The notes under the pieces were generated by a model. The model had not been told where the DNA came from. It ran no database searches and saw only the letters and a list, made by a program, of their open reading frames with translations. Below, piece after piece: positions 23,308-32,073 of a stretch of 64,000 nucleotides of DNA. The stretch lies in the NCBI RefSeq assembly GCF_023277115.1, contig NZ_JALQCS010000001.1, positions 558,001-622,000 of the forward strand, in the 5' to 3' direction. The position numbers were made by a program, and so were the translations under genes. Each line of letters starts with the position of its first letter. Position 1 is the first letter of the stretch. The DNA is from Acidithiobacillus acidisediminis. GTDB taxonomy: Bacteria > Pseudomonadota > Gammaproteobacteria > Acidithiobacillales > Acidithiobacillaceae.

Positions 23308-25218
23308 TCAAAAACGGTGGGTTATGACTTCAGAGTCATGCATCCATTTTACCAGGCTATCGGCCGTCATGGGTTTGGCAATCCAGTATCCTTGAAGGGT
23401 GTTGCACTGGATGGTCTGTAGTAGATCGGCGCACTCGACGGATTCCACGCCTTCAGCGATCACCCCGACCCCTATACCGTTTGCAGCTACGATGATACCG
23501 GAAACAATGGCGAGATCGTTTTTGTTCTTCAGTATGCTTTTCGTGAAGCTGCCATCGATTTTGATGGATGTTGCTGGAAACTTCTGCATATAGGTCAGAG
23601 ACGAGTATCCTGTGCCGAAATCGTCCAGGGATACGCCCAACCCCCACAGCCGACATTGCTGCAAAATCGAACAGACCAGTCGAAAGTCCGATATCTCTGC
23701 GGTTTCCGTGACCTCCAGCGTGATATTTCCCGGAGACACGCTGGGATTTTCAAGCACCAGGCTCTCGATATCCTCCAGAAACTTCGGATCAAGAAGATGA
23801 GTAACGCTCACGTTGACGGCTATAGGGATATCGAGCCCCTGGGTTTGCCACGCTTCTGCTTGAATGAGTGCGTTCTGCAGGACGAATCGACCAACCGGGC
23901 GCGCCAGTCGCTGGTGGTTCAGGGCGCTTCCGAAACTGGCCGGTGTCAGTACCCGGTCGTCCGAGTGTATTCGGAGCAGAGCTTCCACGCCGACCAATCG
24001 CACGCTACCTTGCGGAGCGCGGTGGACGATTGGTTGATAGTGTAGGCGTAGCGAGCCGTATTGCAGCGCCTGGGTAAGCAGCCGTACCGGCTGGATATCG
24101 TTTTCTGGGGTTGTTTCGGAAGACGCATTGTACAAGGTGAACTGGTCCTTTCCCCCATGCTTTGCCGCGTAGAGTGCACGATCGGCATGCCGAAGCAAGG
24201 TTTCCGGATCTTCATTCTCCAGAGGGTAAAGGGTCCAACCGAGGCTTGCCGAGTTCTCCACACACAGGTCGTCGTTTATTGTGATGGGTTCTCTCAGTGC
24301 GTCGAGGATACGGTGGGAGAGAATTTCCAGATCGTCCACACAAGTCAGCTCGCGAACAATCAGTCCAAACTCGTCGCCACCCAATCGGGCACACACATCG
24401 CCCGTGCGCAATGCGGACAAGACTCGTCGAGCCGTCTCCTGGAGCACGGCATCGCCGACGGCATGCCCCAAGGTATCGTTGATATCTTTCAGATTGTCTA
24501 AGTCGAGCATTCCGACCGCGAGCAGACGGTCGCTCTGGAGGGTAAGGGTACAGTGTCGTTGCAGTTCCGATTGGAACTTGCGTCGATTCGGAAGCCCTGT
24601 AAGAACGTCGGTAACGGCCTCACCCTTGAGTTGATCTATCAGGGAGCACTGATGCAGCATGGACTGGGCGGATCGCGCAAAGGCCAGGAAAGGGGCCTCC
24701 CCTACCTTCTGGAAATAGTCCTCTGAGTCTCCGTAAAGGACGATGACTCCCGATTGTCTCTCGTCTGGACACGAGAGCCGCAAGGCAATGGCCGTTTGAA
24801 ACCCGTACCGGCGCGCAGATCGACGCCAAGGTCCGTAGAGTGACCGCTTGGATATACCCATTTCCACCAAGTCGGCTCCGGAGATGGCTTGAAATACAGG
24901 CCCTCGCTTGGTGAGCAGATTGCGGCGGATTTTGAGGGTGTTTGCATACTCCAAGGCAGGCCCAACGGCGATCTGCGGGACGATCTCTTGGCTATTGCTA
25001 GGACCGATCCACAGCCAAGCCAAAAGGATGTGCGGAGTAGCTTCTACGAGAGTGCGACACAGCCCCTCCAGAAGGGCGCTGTGATCCATTGTGGTGACGA
25101 GCTCGGTGGCCTTTTCCAAGAGCGTCGCGGTCAGGCGATAGCGCTCTTCTGCGATCAAGTCGTCGGATATGGGGACCGATTGGCTGGGATAGACGGGCTT
25201 CTGTGGCTTGGAGAACAT
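23308..25218 (-). CDS. GAF-like, GGDEF and EAL domain cyclic-di-GMP protein
   Basis: A 636-aa cytoplasmic protein. Residues about 20-190 resemble a GAF-type sensor (LLEGLCRTLVEATPHILLAWLW...). The GGDEF domain follows with DVLTGLPNRRKFQSEL and an intact RLGGDEFGLIV active site near 290. The EAL domain has VGVEALLRI, EVTETAEISD, SLDDFGTGYSSL and IAEGVESVE, all catalytic blocks present. It could therefore make and degrade cyclic-di-GMP, controlling attachment or motility. No I-site (RxxD) is obvious before GGDEF. It has no operon partner; it lies between the two dinB copies. Confidence 0.9.
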   Translation of the reverse strand: MFSKPQKPVYPSQSVPISDDLIAEERYRLTATLLEKATELVTTMDHSALLEGLCRTLVEATPHILLAWLWIGPSNSQEIVPQIAVGPALEYANTLKIRRNLLTKRGPVFQAISGADLVEMGISKRSLYGPWRRSARRYGFQTAIALRLSCPDERQSGVIVLYGDSEDYFQKVGEAPFLAFARSAQSMLHQCSLIDQLKGEAVTDVLTGLPNRRKFQSELQRHCTLTLQSDRLLAVGMLDLDNLKDINDTLGHAVGDAVLQETARRVLSALRTGDVCARLGGDEFGLIVRELTCVDDLEILSHRILDALREPITINDDLCVENSASLGWTLYPLENEDPETLLRHADRALYAAKHGGKDQFTLYNASSETTPENDIQPVRLLTQALQYGSLRLHYQPIVHRAPQGSVRLVGVEALLRIHSDDRVLTPASFGSALNHQRLARPVGRFVLQNALIQAEAWQTQGLDIPIAVNVSVTHLLDPKFLEDIESLVLENPSVSPGNITLEVTETAEISDFRLVCSILQQCRLWGLGVSLDDFGTGYSSLTYMQKFPATSIKIDGSFTKSILKNKNDLAIVSGIIVAANGIGVGVIAEGVESVECADLLQTIQCNTLQGYWIAKPMTADSLVKWMHDSEVITHRF

Positions 25219-25378
25219 AGGGCCATAGTTAGAACAGGCTGGTTTTATGTCTACGCTATATTACCAGACACAAGGCATCATCGTGTCTGGTGGGTGCTGA
25301 CCTCTGTGGGCCGATGGCCTAATTTTCTGGGTTTTCCATCTGTCCAGTGAGGGCTGTTTCGAGACAAAACGATTGAAA

Positions 25379-25585
25379 TCATTTCAAGTCCTCCGGAGAA
25401 AGGCCAGTCTGCTTGGCAAGCCGCGCCAGCATCTTCGGGCCGATTTCTTCTCCGTCATGAAACGCAAACACCACGTCCGGCCTGCCGAGCGTTCGATGTG
25501 ATCCTGTCTGTCGCTTGACGCGCCAACCAATCCGGAGAAGTGCGGCCAAGACCAGTCGCGCCTTCAAAGAAGGCCATTGGCTCAT
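25379..25585 (-). CDS. hicA: HicA-type mRNA interferase toxin
   Basis: A 68-aa basic protein with the double-stranded RNA-binding-like HicA fold: LLRIGWRVKRQTGSHRTLGR, where the His in GSHRT is the expected catalytic residue, then VVFAFHDGEEIGPKMLARLAKQTG. Its start overlaps the stop of the hicB gene by four bases. HicA cleaves mRNA when free of HicB. Here the antitoxin gene comes first, the reverse of the classical E. coli order but seen in many hic loci. Confidence 0.85.
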   Translation of the reverse strand: MSQWPSLKARLVLAALLRIGWRVKRQTGSHRTLGRPDVVFAFHDGEEIGPKMLARLAKQTGLSPEDLK

Positions 25586-25797
25586 GCCTCAGCACGTTCC
25601 AGCGTCTCGATAGTGATGGGGGATGCCGCCATTTCACCTTCATCGAGGCGATCCGCTATAGCCCGCAGCGCCAGGGCCTCCACCTTAGCCGCCGCGTCGT
25701 TACGCGACACGCCATAACACATGACGCCAGGCAGTTCGGGTATCTCTGCTATCCAACGCCCGTCTTCTTCCTGTTCGTACTCAACATGGAGCTTCAT
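25582..25797 (-). CDS. hicB: HicB-type antitoxin
   Basis: A 71-aa protein from ATG 25797 (MKLHVEYEQEEDGRW); an upstream in-frame start at 25824 is less likely. It has the HicB N-terminal fold, with IPELPGVMCYGVSRNDAAAKVEALALRAI, the partially degraded RNase H-like domain. It would neutralise HicA. No clear C-terminal DNA-binding domain is present in this short form. A small dyad, TTGATTATCAA at 25859-25869, lies upstream and may be the operator. Confidence 0.8.
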   Translation of the reverse strand: MKLHVEYEQEEDGRWIAEIPELPGVMCYGVSRNDAAAKVEALALRAIADRLDEGEMAASPITIETLERAEA

Positions 25798-25870
25798 CTG
25801 ATCCGCCTCGCGCCCTGCGCTCACAATCTGCCTGTAGGGCTATAATCCCAGAATAATTTTGATTATCAAC

Positions 25871-25897
25871 GAATTACCGCTATCAGTCTCTTACCGC
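25871..25897. repeat. Copy of dispersed GAATNACCGCTWTCAGTCTC repeat
   Basis: GAATTACCGCTATCAGTCTC is shared, with few changes, with 36927-36953 and 39583-39609. It lies 74 bases upstream of the hicB start and between hicB and dinB copy 2. Confidence 0.5.
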
Positions 25898-26051
25898 CCA
25901 CGGCGCAGCACCTTGGCTGAATTTACCGCTTTCTATTGGCGGACGGCAAGCACAATCGTCCGATGCCCGTCAGCCCCAGATCCTTGGTCTATAGCCGCCC
26001 TCGTTACACGCCATCTGATAGACTCTCCAGATCAGACGAGGAGGTTATCGA

Positions 26052-27173
26052 TTGCCCAGCCCACCAGAGCGCAGCCTCGCTCTCCGCAAAATCATCCACG
26101 TGGATATGGACGCGTTCTTTGCGGCTGTGGAGCAACGCGATCGGCCAGAGCTCCGTGGTCTGCCGGTGATTGTGGGTGGCGACCCCAATGGCCGGGGCGT
26201 CGTCGCGACGTGCAGCTATGAGGCTCGACGATTTGGGATCCACTCGGCCATGTCGGCGGCACGGGCTCGCTCCCTCTGCCCGCAGGCCATCTTTGTCCGT
26301 CCCCGCATGGATGCCTATCGAGAGGCCTCCCGTCAGGTTATGGCTATCCTGCGCAGCTACACACCACTCGTGGAGCCACTGTCGCTGGATGAGGCCTTTC
26401 TGGACGTCACTGCTGCCACCGCCGATGGTATCCTGGCGGTCGAAATCGCCCGTGAGATACTGGGCCGCATTCATCGGGAAACGGGGCTGACCGCTTCGGC
26501 AGGGGTCTCCTACAATAAGTTGCTCGCCAAGCTCGCCTCCGACTGGCGCAAACCCCATGGGCTTTTCGTTATCCCGCCCGAACGTGGCCTCGACTTCCTG
26601 GCGCCGCTGCCCGTTGGCAAACTGCATGGTGTGGGTCCGGCCACTGTAAAAAAACTATCCGCTATGGGTATCGACACCGTCTCGGATTTGCGGGCGATGA
26701 CGCAGGAGCGGTTAATGAGGTGTTTCGGTAAGGCTGGAGCTTGGTTTTACGAAGTGGCGCGGGGGATCGATAGGCGGCCCGTGCAGCCGACCCGCCAACG
26801 GAAATCGGTGGGTACGGAGCGGACATTCTCGGAAAATCTGGAGGATCGAAGGACCATGCTGGCGACGTTACAACAAATGGCCGGGCAGGTTGCGGCCCGT
26901 CTCCAGGCACTCGCCTTGGCGGGCTGCACGGTGAACATCAAGGCACGCTTTCCCGATTTTGCCACGGTCACCCGAGCGCACACGGCGACCGAGGTCATCG
27001 GGAGTACGGAAACCATCGTGGCATTGCTACCAGAACTACTGGATCGGGCAGTTCCTCAGAGGGCGTCCGTGCGTCTGCTCGGAATCACAGTGAGTGGCCT
27101 CGCCCAAATCCAGGCGGCGAGCCGCGGCGCCCGCCAGCTGAACTTGCTGGACGAAATCTCCGATCTGCGGTAA
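26052..27173 (+). CDS. dinB: Y-family DNA polymerase IV, intact copy 2
   Basis: A 373-aa enzyme starting at TTG 26052 with GAGGAGG upstream. All Y-family blocks are present: [55 protein letters not shown] and the helix-hairpin-helix VGPATVKKL. The little-finger domain follows, and QLNLLDE near the end resembles the beta-clamp binding motif. It performs error-prone translesion synthesis. It is a close duplicate of 22008-23132, which is broken by a nonsense codon. The shared upstream leader suggests the same regulation. Confidence 0.93.
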   Translation: MPSPPERSLALRKIIHVDMDAFFAAVEQRDRPELRGLPVIVGGDPNGRGVVATCSYEARRFGIHSAMSAARARSLCPQAIFVRPRMDAYREASRQVMAILRSYTPLVEPLSLDEAFLDVTAATADGILAVEIAREILGRIHRETGLTASAGVSYNKLLAKLASDWRKPHGLFVIPPERGLDFLAPLPVGKLHGVGPATVKKLSAMGIDTVSDLRAMTQERLMRCFGKAGAWFYEVARGIDRRPVQPTRQRKSVGTERTFSENLEDRRTMLATLQQMAGQVAARLQALALAGCTVNIKARFPDFATVTRAHTATEVIGSTETIVALLPELLDRAVPQRASVRLLGITVSGLAQIQAASRGARQLNLLDEISDLR

Positions 27174-27325
27174 GAACATGTTAAGAGAATGGGAGGTGAT
27201 GCAGCGAAAGCTGTCATTCGTAATCAATCGGTGTAAATTGCGGGAATCAAGTTCTGAAGCGATTGAATGTTGTTCCGTGAACAGTGCCTGAGTCTGTACT
27301 GAGATTCTTGGAGGAATGCGTCATC

Positions 27326-27592
27326 ATGTCAAATTATACCCAGAAACATGATAAATCGGCTCTACGGGTGGCCATTGGAGTAATTACCATTGCCTTTCTC
27401 AGCGGCTGTGCCAATATGAGCCCAACGGGTCAAAGAGCACTGAGCGGTGGTGCTATTGGCGCTGCAGGTGGGGCAGTTTTGGGGACGGTAGTTGCTGGCA
27501 ATCCAGCGGTAGGTGCAGCGGTGGGCGGGGCTGTTGGCGCCGGGGTTGGAGCAGCGCTCCCACAAATTGAGAACGGATTAAACGGCAACTGA
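27326..27592 (+). CDS. Glycine-zipper lipoprotein
   Basis: An 88-aa lipoprotein from ATG 27326, with GGAGG upstream. A hydrophobic signal (VAIGVITIAFLSGC) ends in the lipobox FLSGC. The mature part is a glycine zipper: SGGAIGAAGGAVLGTVVAGN then VGAAVGGAVGAGVGAAL, with G-x3-G spacing typical of outer-membrane glycine-zipper lipoproteins. A paralogue lies at 36251-36538, sharing CANM(S/T)PTxQxALSGGAIG. It probably packs helices in or at the outer membrane. A single-gene unit. Confidence 0.8.
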   Translation: MSNYTQKHDKSALRVAIGVITIAFLSGCANMSPTGQRALSGGAIGAAGGAVLGTVVAGNPAVGAAVGGAVGAGVGAALPQIENGLNGN

Positions 27593-27639
27593 CCCAAGGC
27601 ACACGTATCCTTTTGAAAAGTCATGTATCATTCGATATT

Positions 27640-28041
27640 TCAATTTCCTGGCCGCAGCAGTTGCTGTAGATCGGCAATTCCCCTTTCAACCTCATCTCTC
27701 GCAACCGATGGTGAACCCACGGGGGTTGTTGATAAACACAATGGCGAAACTACGGCTCGAATTTGAGCTAGTTCGTTTCTTCCATTGGAAGCAAGGGGAT
27801 GTTTGCTCCCGCGGATCCGAAGTTTGTGAAGAATCTCGTGATATCGGATGCACTCCCTTGATATGCGGGAGGCACCGCTGGAAGAATCACGCAGTCGTTG
27901 CACTTTTTCGTTAGCCCCTTGGTTGGTTGCTATGTTGGAGTTCTGAACTATGTGTTGTTCTGGCACGGATGTTGCGCAACCCGTCAAAAAAGAGAGCACA
28001 ATGAATATTGTTCCGATTGGTGGCGATGTTGACTTTCCCAT
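27640..28041 (-). CDS. Hypothetical lipoprotein
   Basis: A 133-aa protein from ATG 28041. A signal sequence ends in the lipobox FLTGC (residue about 25). The mature domain is polar with two further Cys (RECIRYHEIL and SPLCLST) and is otherwise unremarkable. It ends in a helical ERGIADLQQLL segment. Family not recognised. Last gene of the minus-strand envelope cluster that starts at 30611. Confidence 0.6.
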   Translation of the reverse strand: MGKSTSPPIGTIFIVLSFLTGCATSVPEQHIVQNSNIATNQGANEKVQRLRDSSSGASRISRECIRYHEILHKLRIRGSKHPLASNGRNELAQIRAVVSPLCLSTTPVGSPSVARDEVERGIADLQQLLRPGN

Positions 28042-28074
28042 CGTGACTCCTTCCAACAATATCTGGCTTTTGCG

Positions 28075-28833
28075 TTATAGTCTACAAGTAGCCCCTATGC
28101 GGGAGGAAGGAGATGGAGCGCATCTCCCCCATTTCTGGTGGCTTATAACTTCTTGTAGATCGTACTGGTAACCGTCCTGCTTGAGTGTTTCATGCAGTAC
28201 TGCCATCTGCGGATAGTAGGGCTGATCGGATCGCAGATAAATCGTGCCGCTGGCGGACTGCACCGTTCCAAGCCGAAAGCTGGCTCCAGTCCCACGGAGA
28301 TCGGCCAATCCCCTTCCGCTGACGTCAAAATGATATGCCAATGTTGACTTTCCTCTGATGGTTTCTCCTGGTATTTCCGTAACGTTCTGCAGGTACGGCT
28401 GAAGCCGTTGCCAAGGGATAGATGTGAGAATTTGAATAGGGAGAGTCCCGGTGTGACAGCTCCCTCCAGGAGGGGAGGTGTGATACCATGCCTGGTTGCC
28501 GATGGTCTCGCTGCTCGCAGTTGCGGAAACCCTAGCAAAGAATTCGGTTTGCGCAGAGGCTTCGCTTTCCCTATTAGTCGGATCTACCGCTCCCCAAGCA
28601 GTGATTTGTGCCGGCGGGAACTTACTGATGGCGCTAATCCGAAAATGGAAGGGCGTCGATAAGAAATTCGTGATCCCGGACCGCAGCACTCTGGGCAGAG
28701 TTCCGGGATTCTTTACCGAAACTGGAGAGACGCTGGGTGCGACGGGCAAATCCATAACCTGCAGCGAGACCCCATAAACGATCCGCAGAGAAGAAAAAGT
28801 AAACCCCCTAGACGTTGCGAAAAAACGTGCCAT
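28075..28833 (-). CDS. Hypothetical protein of envelope cluster
   Basis: The frame is open from 28920; I take ATG 28833 with low confidence because the upstream part overlaps a hairpin at 28875-28895. The product is about 252 aa, Ser/Thr/Pro-rich, with a possible hydrophobic N-terminus (FTFSSLRIVYGVSLQVMDLPV) but no classical signal peptide. The C-terminal half reads like a beta-rich domain (TLAYHFDVSGRGLADLRG). No family recognised. It lies between an exported proline-rich protein and a lipoprotein on the same strand. Confidence 0.45.
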   Translation of the reverse strand: MARFFATSRGFTFSSLRIVYGVSLQVMDLPVAPSVSPVSVKNPGTLPRVLRSGITNFLSTPFHFRISAISKFPPAQITAWGAVDPTNRESEASAQTEFFARVSATASSETIGNQAWYHTSPPGGSCHTGTLPIQILTSIPWQRLQPYLQNVTEIPGETIRGKSTLAYHFDVSGRGLADLRGTGASFRLGTVQSASGTIYLRSDQPYYPQMAVLHETLKQDGYQYDLQEVISHQKWGRCAPSPSSRIGATCRL

Positions 28834-28923
28834 TTCTTGAGTGAGTTTATATCGCAAAACTCCTCGGGAGTTCAGCCTCTGCAAAAAACAGAGGCAGGAC
28901 TCCTTGGCTAATTGGCTCAATCC

Positions 28924-29244
28924 TTAGTGCCGCCAGACACCAGCCCATGGTGGCGGCCCTCGCCGCGGTGCTGGTGCGTAGTAGACCGGCGCCGCAGGTT
29001 CATACACGACGGCAGGCGGTGGGGGTGGCGCATATACTACGGGCGGAGGGGGTGCGTAGTATTCGGGTGCGGCATAATAAGCCCCCTGGTTGCTTACCTC
29101 CGCACTCAATCCTGGCAGCCCCAACCCCAAGGTGAAACCCAAGCCGTCTCCGTCATCATCATCTGCATAGGCCCCACTTGCACTAAGCAGCAACAATGCT
29201 GCTGTAATCAGAGCCATCCAACTTCTCGATTTATTCTTGTTCAT
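28924..29244 (-). CDS. Exported proline/tyrosine-rich protein A
   Basis: A 106-aa protein from ATG 29244 (AAGGAGG upstream). A signal peptide (MALITAALLLLSASGAYA) precedes a mature start of DDDDGDGLGFTLGLGLPGL, then repeated YYAPPPP / VVYAPPPPP blocks and a short tail. The motif L-x-F-x-L-x-L-G recurs in two other exported proteins here (33220-33663 and 34643-34987). It follows a beta-barrel protein gene by 26 bases, and the same pair recurs at 33.2-34.4 kb. Probably periplasmic or surface-exposed. Function unknown. Confidence 0.65.
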   Translation of the reverse strand: MNKNKSRSWMALITAALLLLSASGAYADDDDGDGLGFTLGLGLPGLSAEVSNQGAYYAAPEYYAPPPPVVYAPPPPPAVVYEPAAPVYYAPAPRRGPPPWAGVWRH

Positions 29245-29270
29245 TGTTGAACCTCCTTTTTCAAAGAGTC

Positions 29271-30062
29271 TCACGAAAAGACATATTGTACCCCCAAGCC
29301 AATACCGTAATCCGGACTGCCATTGGTTAAGCCTTTATCCACAAACAGCTGGATCCCTGAGCCTGCGGAAGTGAGATTATAGTTCCAGGCTAGGATTAGA
29401 TCAGCTGGCCCACTGTAGCCGGGCTGTTCTGATTGCGCTCCAGAAAACATCGCCGTGAAAATATTTCGCGGGGTGACTTCAAAGCTGGATCCAAGATTGT
29501 AAGTCCAGATGTTTTGCAGATTATCGCCGGGAGGATTGCCCACAATCCGATAGGCCAGGTGCGCGAATGGAAAGATGCGCGTGCCTATGTTGTCATTCAA
29601 GCCGACCCCAAACTCATAGTCGTTTCGTCCCGTGCCCAGCCCTTGGGCTGCCGAAGCAGTGCCAAGCTTCACCTTCGCGAAGGGCACAACCGAAGGGACC
29701 AGCCCTTGGTTTTGGATCGCAGTATAGTGAGCTGCCAGCCAGATGTCCCCTATGCCACTTGCGCTATGCGTTCCTGTGTTGGTTTGACCCCTACTGGCGA
29801 TTCCGCCGCCTGAGAGAGTGGCGCCATTAGGTAAACCTGACACGGACAGTTCGGGAACGGTAAGTTTTAGCCGAAGTGTGGAATTCTGGTACTGAAAGTA
29901 GGTAGAGTTATAGAAAATATTAAGGTTGCTATTGGTTCCGAAGGAGCCTTGATAGAAGGCTGGCAAATCTCCGATGGTAAACTGACCGGAGGCCTGCGCG
30001 GATCCCCACGCCAAGGCAGGAGATGCAATCAGTAGACAGAGACCCGTTTTGTATTTGCGCAT
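29271..30062 (-). CDS. Outer-membrane beta-barrel protein A
   Basis: A 263-aa protein with a signal peptide (CLLIASPALAWGSAQA) followed by alternating amphipathic strands and ending in QYVFS, the aromatic C-terminal signature of outer-membrane barrels. Segments such as IGDIWLAAHYTAIQNQGLV and DYEFGVGLNDNIG recall the 'MetA-pathway/transporter' type of barrel, which would have about 12 strands. It lies between a proline-rich protein upstream and exported protein A downstream, probably one operon. Substrate unknown. Confidence 0.7.
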   Translation of the reverse strand: MRKYKTGLCLLIASPALAWGSAQASGQFTIGDLPAFYQGSFGTNSNLNIFYNSTYFQYQNSTLRLKLTVPELSVSGLPNGATLSGGGIASRGQTNTGTHSASGIGDIWLAAHYTAIQNQGLVPSVVPFAKVKLGTASAAQGLGTGRNDYEFGVGLNDNIGTRIFPFAHLAYRIVGNPPGDNLQNIWTYNLGSSFEVTPRNIFTAMFSGAQSEQPGYSGPADLILAWNYNLTSAGSGIQLFVDKGLTNGSPDYGIGLGVQYVFS

Positions 30063-30086
30063 TCGAGATCCTCAAAAACGGAAGGA

Positions 30087-30112
30087 GCTCCAGAGGGCAT
30101 GTCCTCTGGAGC
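30087..30112 (-). terminator. Hairpin in the envelope operon
   Basis: GCTCCAGAGG and CCTCTGGAGC pair perfectly across six bases between the genes at 30120 and 30062. On the minus strand CCGTTTTTG follows 7 bases later, so it may be a partial terminator or mRNA-processing site setting different expression of the two genes. Confidence 0.5.
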
Positions 30113-30119
30113 GAGCACG

Positions 30120-30611
30120 TCAGTGGCTGAAATGCGGCACCTGAATGTGTGGCCTTTGAATATTCGGGCGCTCTATGTTAGGACGCATAATCATGGGACG
30201 AGCCATCATTCCATGCGGATGCATCGCACCGGGTCCAAAGTGATTGCCCCGCATCATACCGTCGTTATCGACGTAACCGTGCCGATGCTGCTGGACTTGG
30301 TTGTATGCCTGTGGGTTCCCAGGCATTGCCGGGGTGGCTGGATTTCCGGGACCATTAGGCTGTGCGGGGGTGGCTGCATACGAACGGGCTGGATAGGGAG
30401 GGTTCGTGGGCATAGGAGTTGGTGTGCCGGCCGGCTGAGTGGGCACCGAACCCCCAGGTGGCGGTGGTGTCATGGCTGCGGGCGGTGGGGGCATGGCTCC
30501 AGGGGTGGGAGCAGTTCCTCCTGGCGGTGGTGGAGGCAATGCCGCAGCGGCATAACCTGCAGTCATCGCAAGACCTATTCCAAAAAATGCTGACGCAAGA
30601 GCTTTATTCAT
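30120..30611 (-). CDS. Exported proline-rich, His/Met-tailed protein
   Basis: A 163-aa protein from ATG 30611. A signal peptide (ASAFFGIGLAMTAGYAAA) leads into PPPPPGG-type repeats, a Gln/Asn/Pro linker, and a C-terminus rich in His and Met (HPHGMMARPMIMRPNIERP..., ending HFSH). Within the tail RPNIERPNIQRPHIQ is a tandem RPxI repeat. His/Met-rich exported tails often bind copper or silver, so a metal-binding role is possible but unproven. First gene of the minus-strand envelope operon. Confidence 0.6.
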   Translation of the reverse strand: MNKALASAFFGIGLAMTAGYAAAALPPPPPGGTAPTPGAMPPPPAAMTPPPPGGSVPTQPAGTPTPMPTNPPYPARSYAATPAQPNGPGNPATPAMPGNPQAYNQVQQHRHGYVDNDGMMRGNHFGPGAMHPHGMMARPMIMRPNIERPNIQRPHIQVPHFSH

Positions 30612-30837
30612 GGGTGATCGTCCTCCGTTCGAGTTACCGCCAAGGAATTCAAGCATGAACTATGCCAGATGTGGCCGCAAGTGTTTATCATGGGACAGCA
30701 TTCGTCGCATGTACTCAAATGGCGACGGTCGTGCATTCATCTGACGGACAACACGCGCAATCACCTTGCACTGCGCCAGTTAGCTTCATGTCTACTTGTC
30801 GTCATATCGTGACAGCGGGGAGCTAGTGCCTCTGAGC

Positions 30838-31377
30838 CTAGAGCAAACCCAACAAATACCCTGCACCGCCCCAAAAGCTGACCCAGGTCACGGCACCGAG
30901 AACATTCCAGAGGTAGAAGTCTCGTAATGGAACTTCTGCAGATCCGGAAATATATCCCTGAAGCTGTCGCAGTGGCACCACAAAACGCCCAAAGAGGACC
31001 ACAATGCTGCCGTATTTCTCGAGGAATCGATGAGTTTTCTGTAAACGATCAGGTGTCACACCGATCCATTTCCCGTGTTTGCGTAGCCAGGAGATGCCCA
31101 CTCGGTCCGCAAGAAAATACGCGAGAAACCAACCCAGGGAGGTGCCAGCAACGGCGAGAAGGAAAAGCAAGCCCGGATTCAGCGTTCCTTGCGCGGCCAA
31201 AAAACCAGAAGCGATCAGAAAGGTCTCCCCGGGAGCAAAGATTACTCCTGCACTCTCGATCAGCAGACTGCCAAACACCATCCAGACGCCGTATTGACCA
31301 ACAACTCCAGCCCCTGCCTGCACGGTGGCGTGAAGTTCCTGCAGGTATGCCATTGCCTCATGATGCAACCATTGCAC
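30838..31377 (-). CDS. DedA-family membrane protein
   Basis: A 179-aa membrane protein from GTG 31377. The DedA/SNARE-associated core is clear: VFGSLLIESAGVIFAPGETFLIASGFLA, then FADRVG-like FLADRVGISWLRKHGKWIGV, and FGRFVVPLRQLQGYISGSAEVPLRDF with the conserved R-x3-P. (Motif strings are quoted in pieces: VFGSLLIESAGVIFAPGE and FLIASGFLA.) DedA proteins flip or recycle lipid carriers and affect envelope integrity and proton-motive force. The gene follows the preceding minus-strand gene by 9 bases. Confidence 0.85.
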   Translation of the reverse strand: MQWLHHEAMAYLQELHATVQAGAGVVGQYGVWMVFGSLLIESAGVIFAPGETFLIASGFLAAQGTLNPGLLFLLAVAGTSLGWFLAYFLADRVGISWLRKHGKWIGVTPDRLQKTHRFLEKYGSIVVLFGRFVVPLRQLQGYISGSAEVPLRDFYLWNVLGAVTWVSFWGGAGYLLGLL

Positions 31378-31386
31378 GATGTATCG

Positions 31387-31971
31387 TCATCCTTGCTGTA
31401 CTGCCCGTTTCTGGGCGGAGATTTTGGGTAACCAGTGATCCGTGGCAAAGTCTGGGAGTCTCTGCAATCGCTCTAGCGCCGCGTAGGCCGCTTTGGGATT
31501 GTCTTTGCGTAGCCACAGAGTGGCTTGTTTCTCGGAGGCAAGAATCGCACGATCCGCGGTCCTACGCCCCCACCAGCGAGCAAGCCCAGAAAACAGTCCA
31601 GAGGGCGGGTTTTCTGCAGCATGCAGCATCATTTTGTAGGTATGAGGATGCTCTAGTCCGCCGATTCCAACCAAGGTCAGCCAGAGCCTTTCTGCGGTAG
31701 TGAGCGGATCAAGCCAAACCGGGCTGACTGCGACACATCGAGCTTCTCTGCCAACAATCGCCGTGAGGTAGGGTGCATCCGGAATGTGCGCGACGTGCGC
31801 AATCGTTTTGCTACGATCCAGGTAAATGCTGGTTTTCGTCCCCGATAAACGGCGCGCCTGCGCAAAGATCCTTCGAGTCCTGGGCGATGGCTGAACCGCG
31901 TTCCTGCGCAACCAATGGCACGCACTTCTGGATGAGAGGATGACATGCGCGGATACCGTAGTGCTACCCAT
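31387..31971 (-). CDS. Hypothetical protein, faint M48-peptidase resemblance
   Basis: A 194-aa protein ending 9 bases before dedA, so probably co-transcribed. The C-terminal part (DRAILASEKQATLWLRKDNP then AAYAALERLQRLP) resembles the region after the zinc site in M48 peptidases, but no HExxH motif is present. The N-terminus is Arg/Ser-rich and may be cut short by the IS insertion upstream (transposase start 32074). In an alternative frame 31677-32294 also lacks stops, so a frameshifted longer ancestor is possible. Confidence 0.4.
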   Translation of the reverse strand: MGSTTVSAHVILSSRSACHWLRRNAVQPSPRTRRIFAQARRLSGTKTSIYLDRSKTIAHVAHIPDAPYLTAIVGREARCVAVSPVWLDPLTTAERLWLTLVGIGGLEHPHTYKMMLHAAENPPSGLFSGLARWWGRRTADRAILASEKQATLWLRKDNPKAAYAALERLQRLPDFATDHWLPKISAQKRAVQQG

Positions 31972-32073
31972 TCCAGCGGATAGGCCCAGTACCGCGGGGC
32001 GGCTCGAAAAACCTCATGGCCACTCGGGGTTTGATAGAATAGCGGTAGGCCGGATTGCAACGGAGTAGACGGG

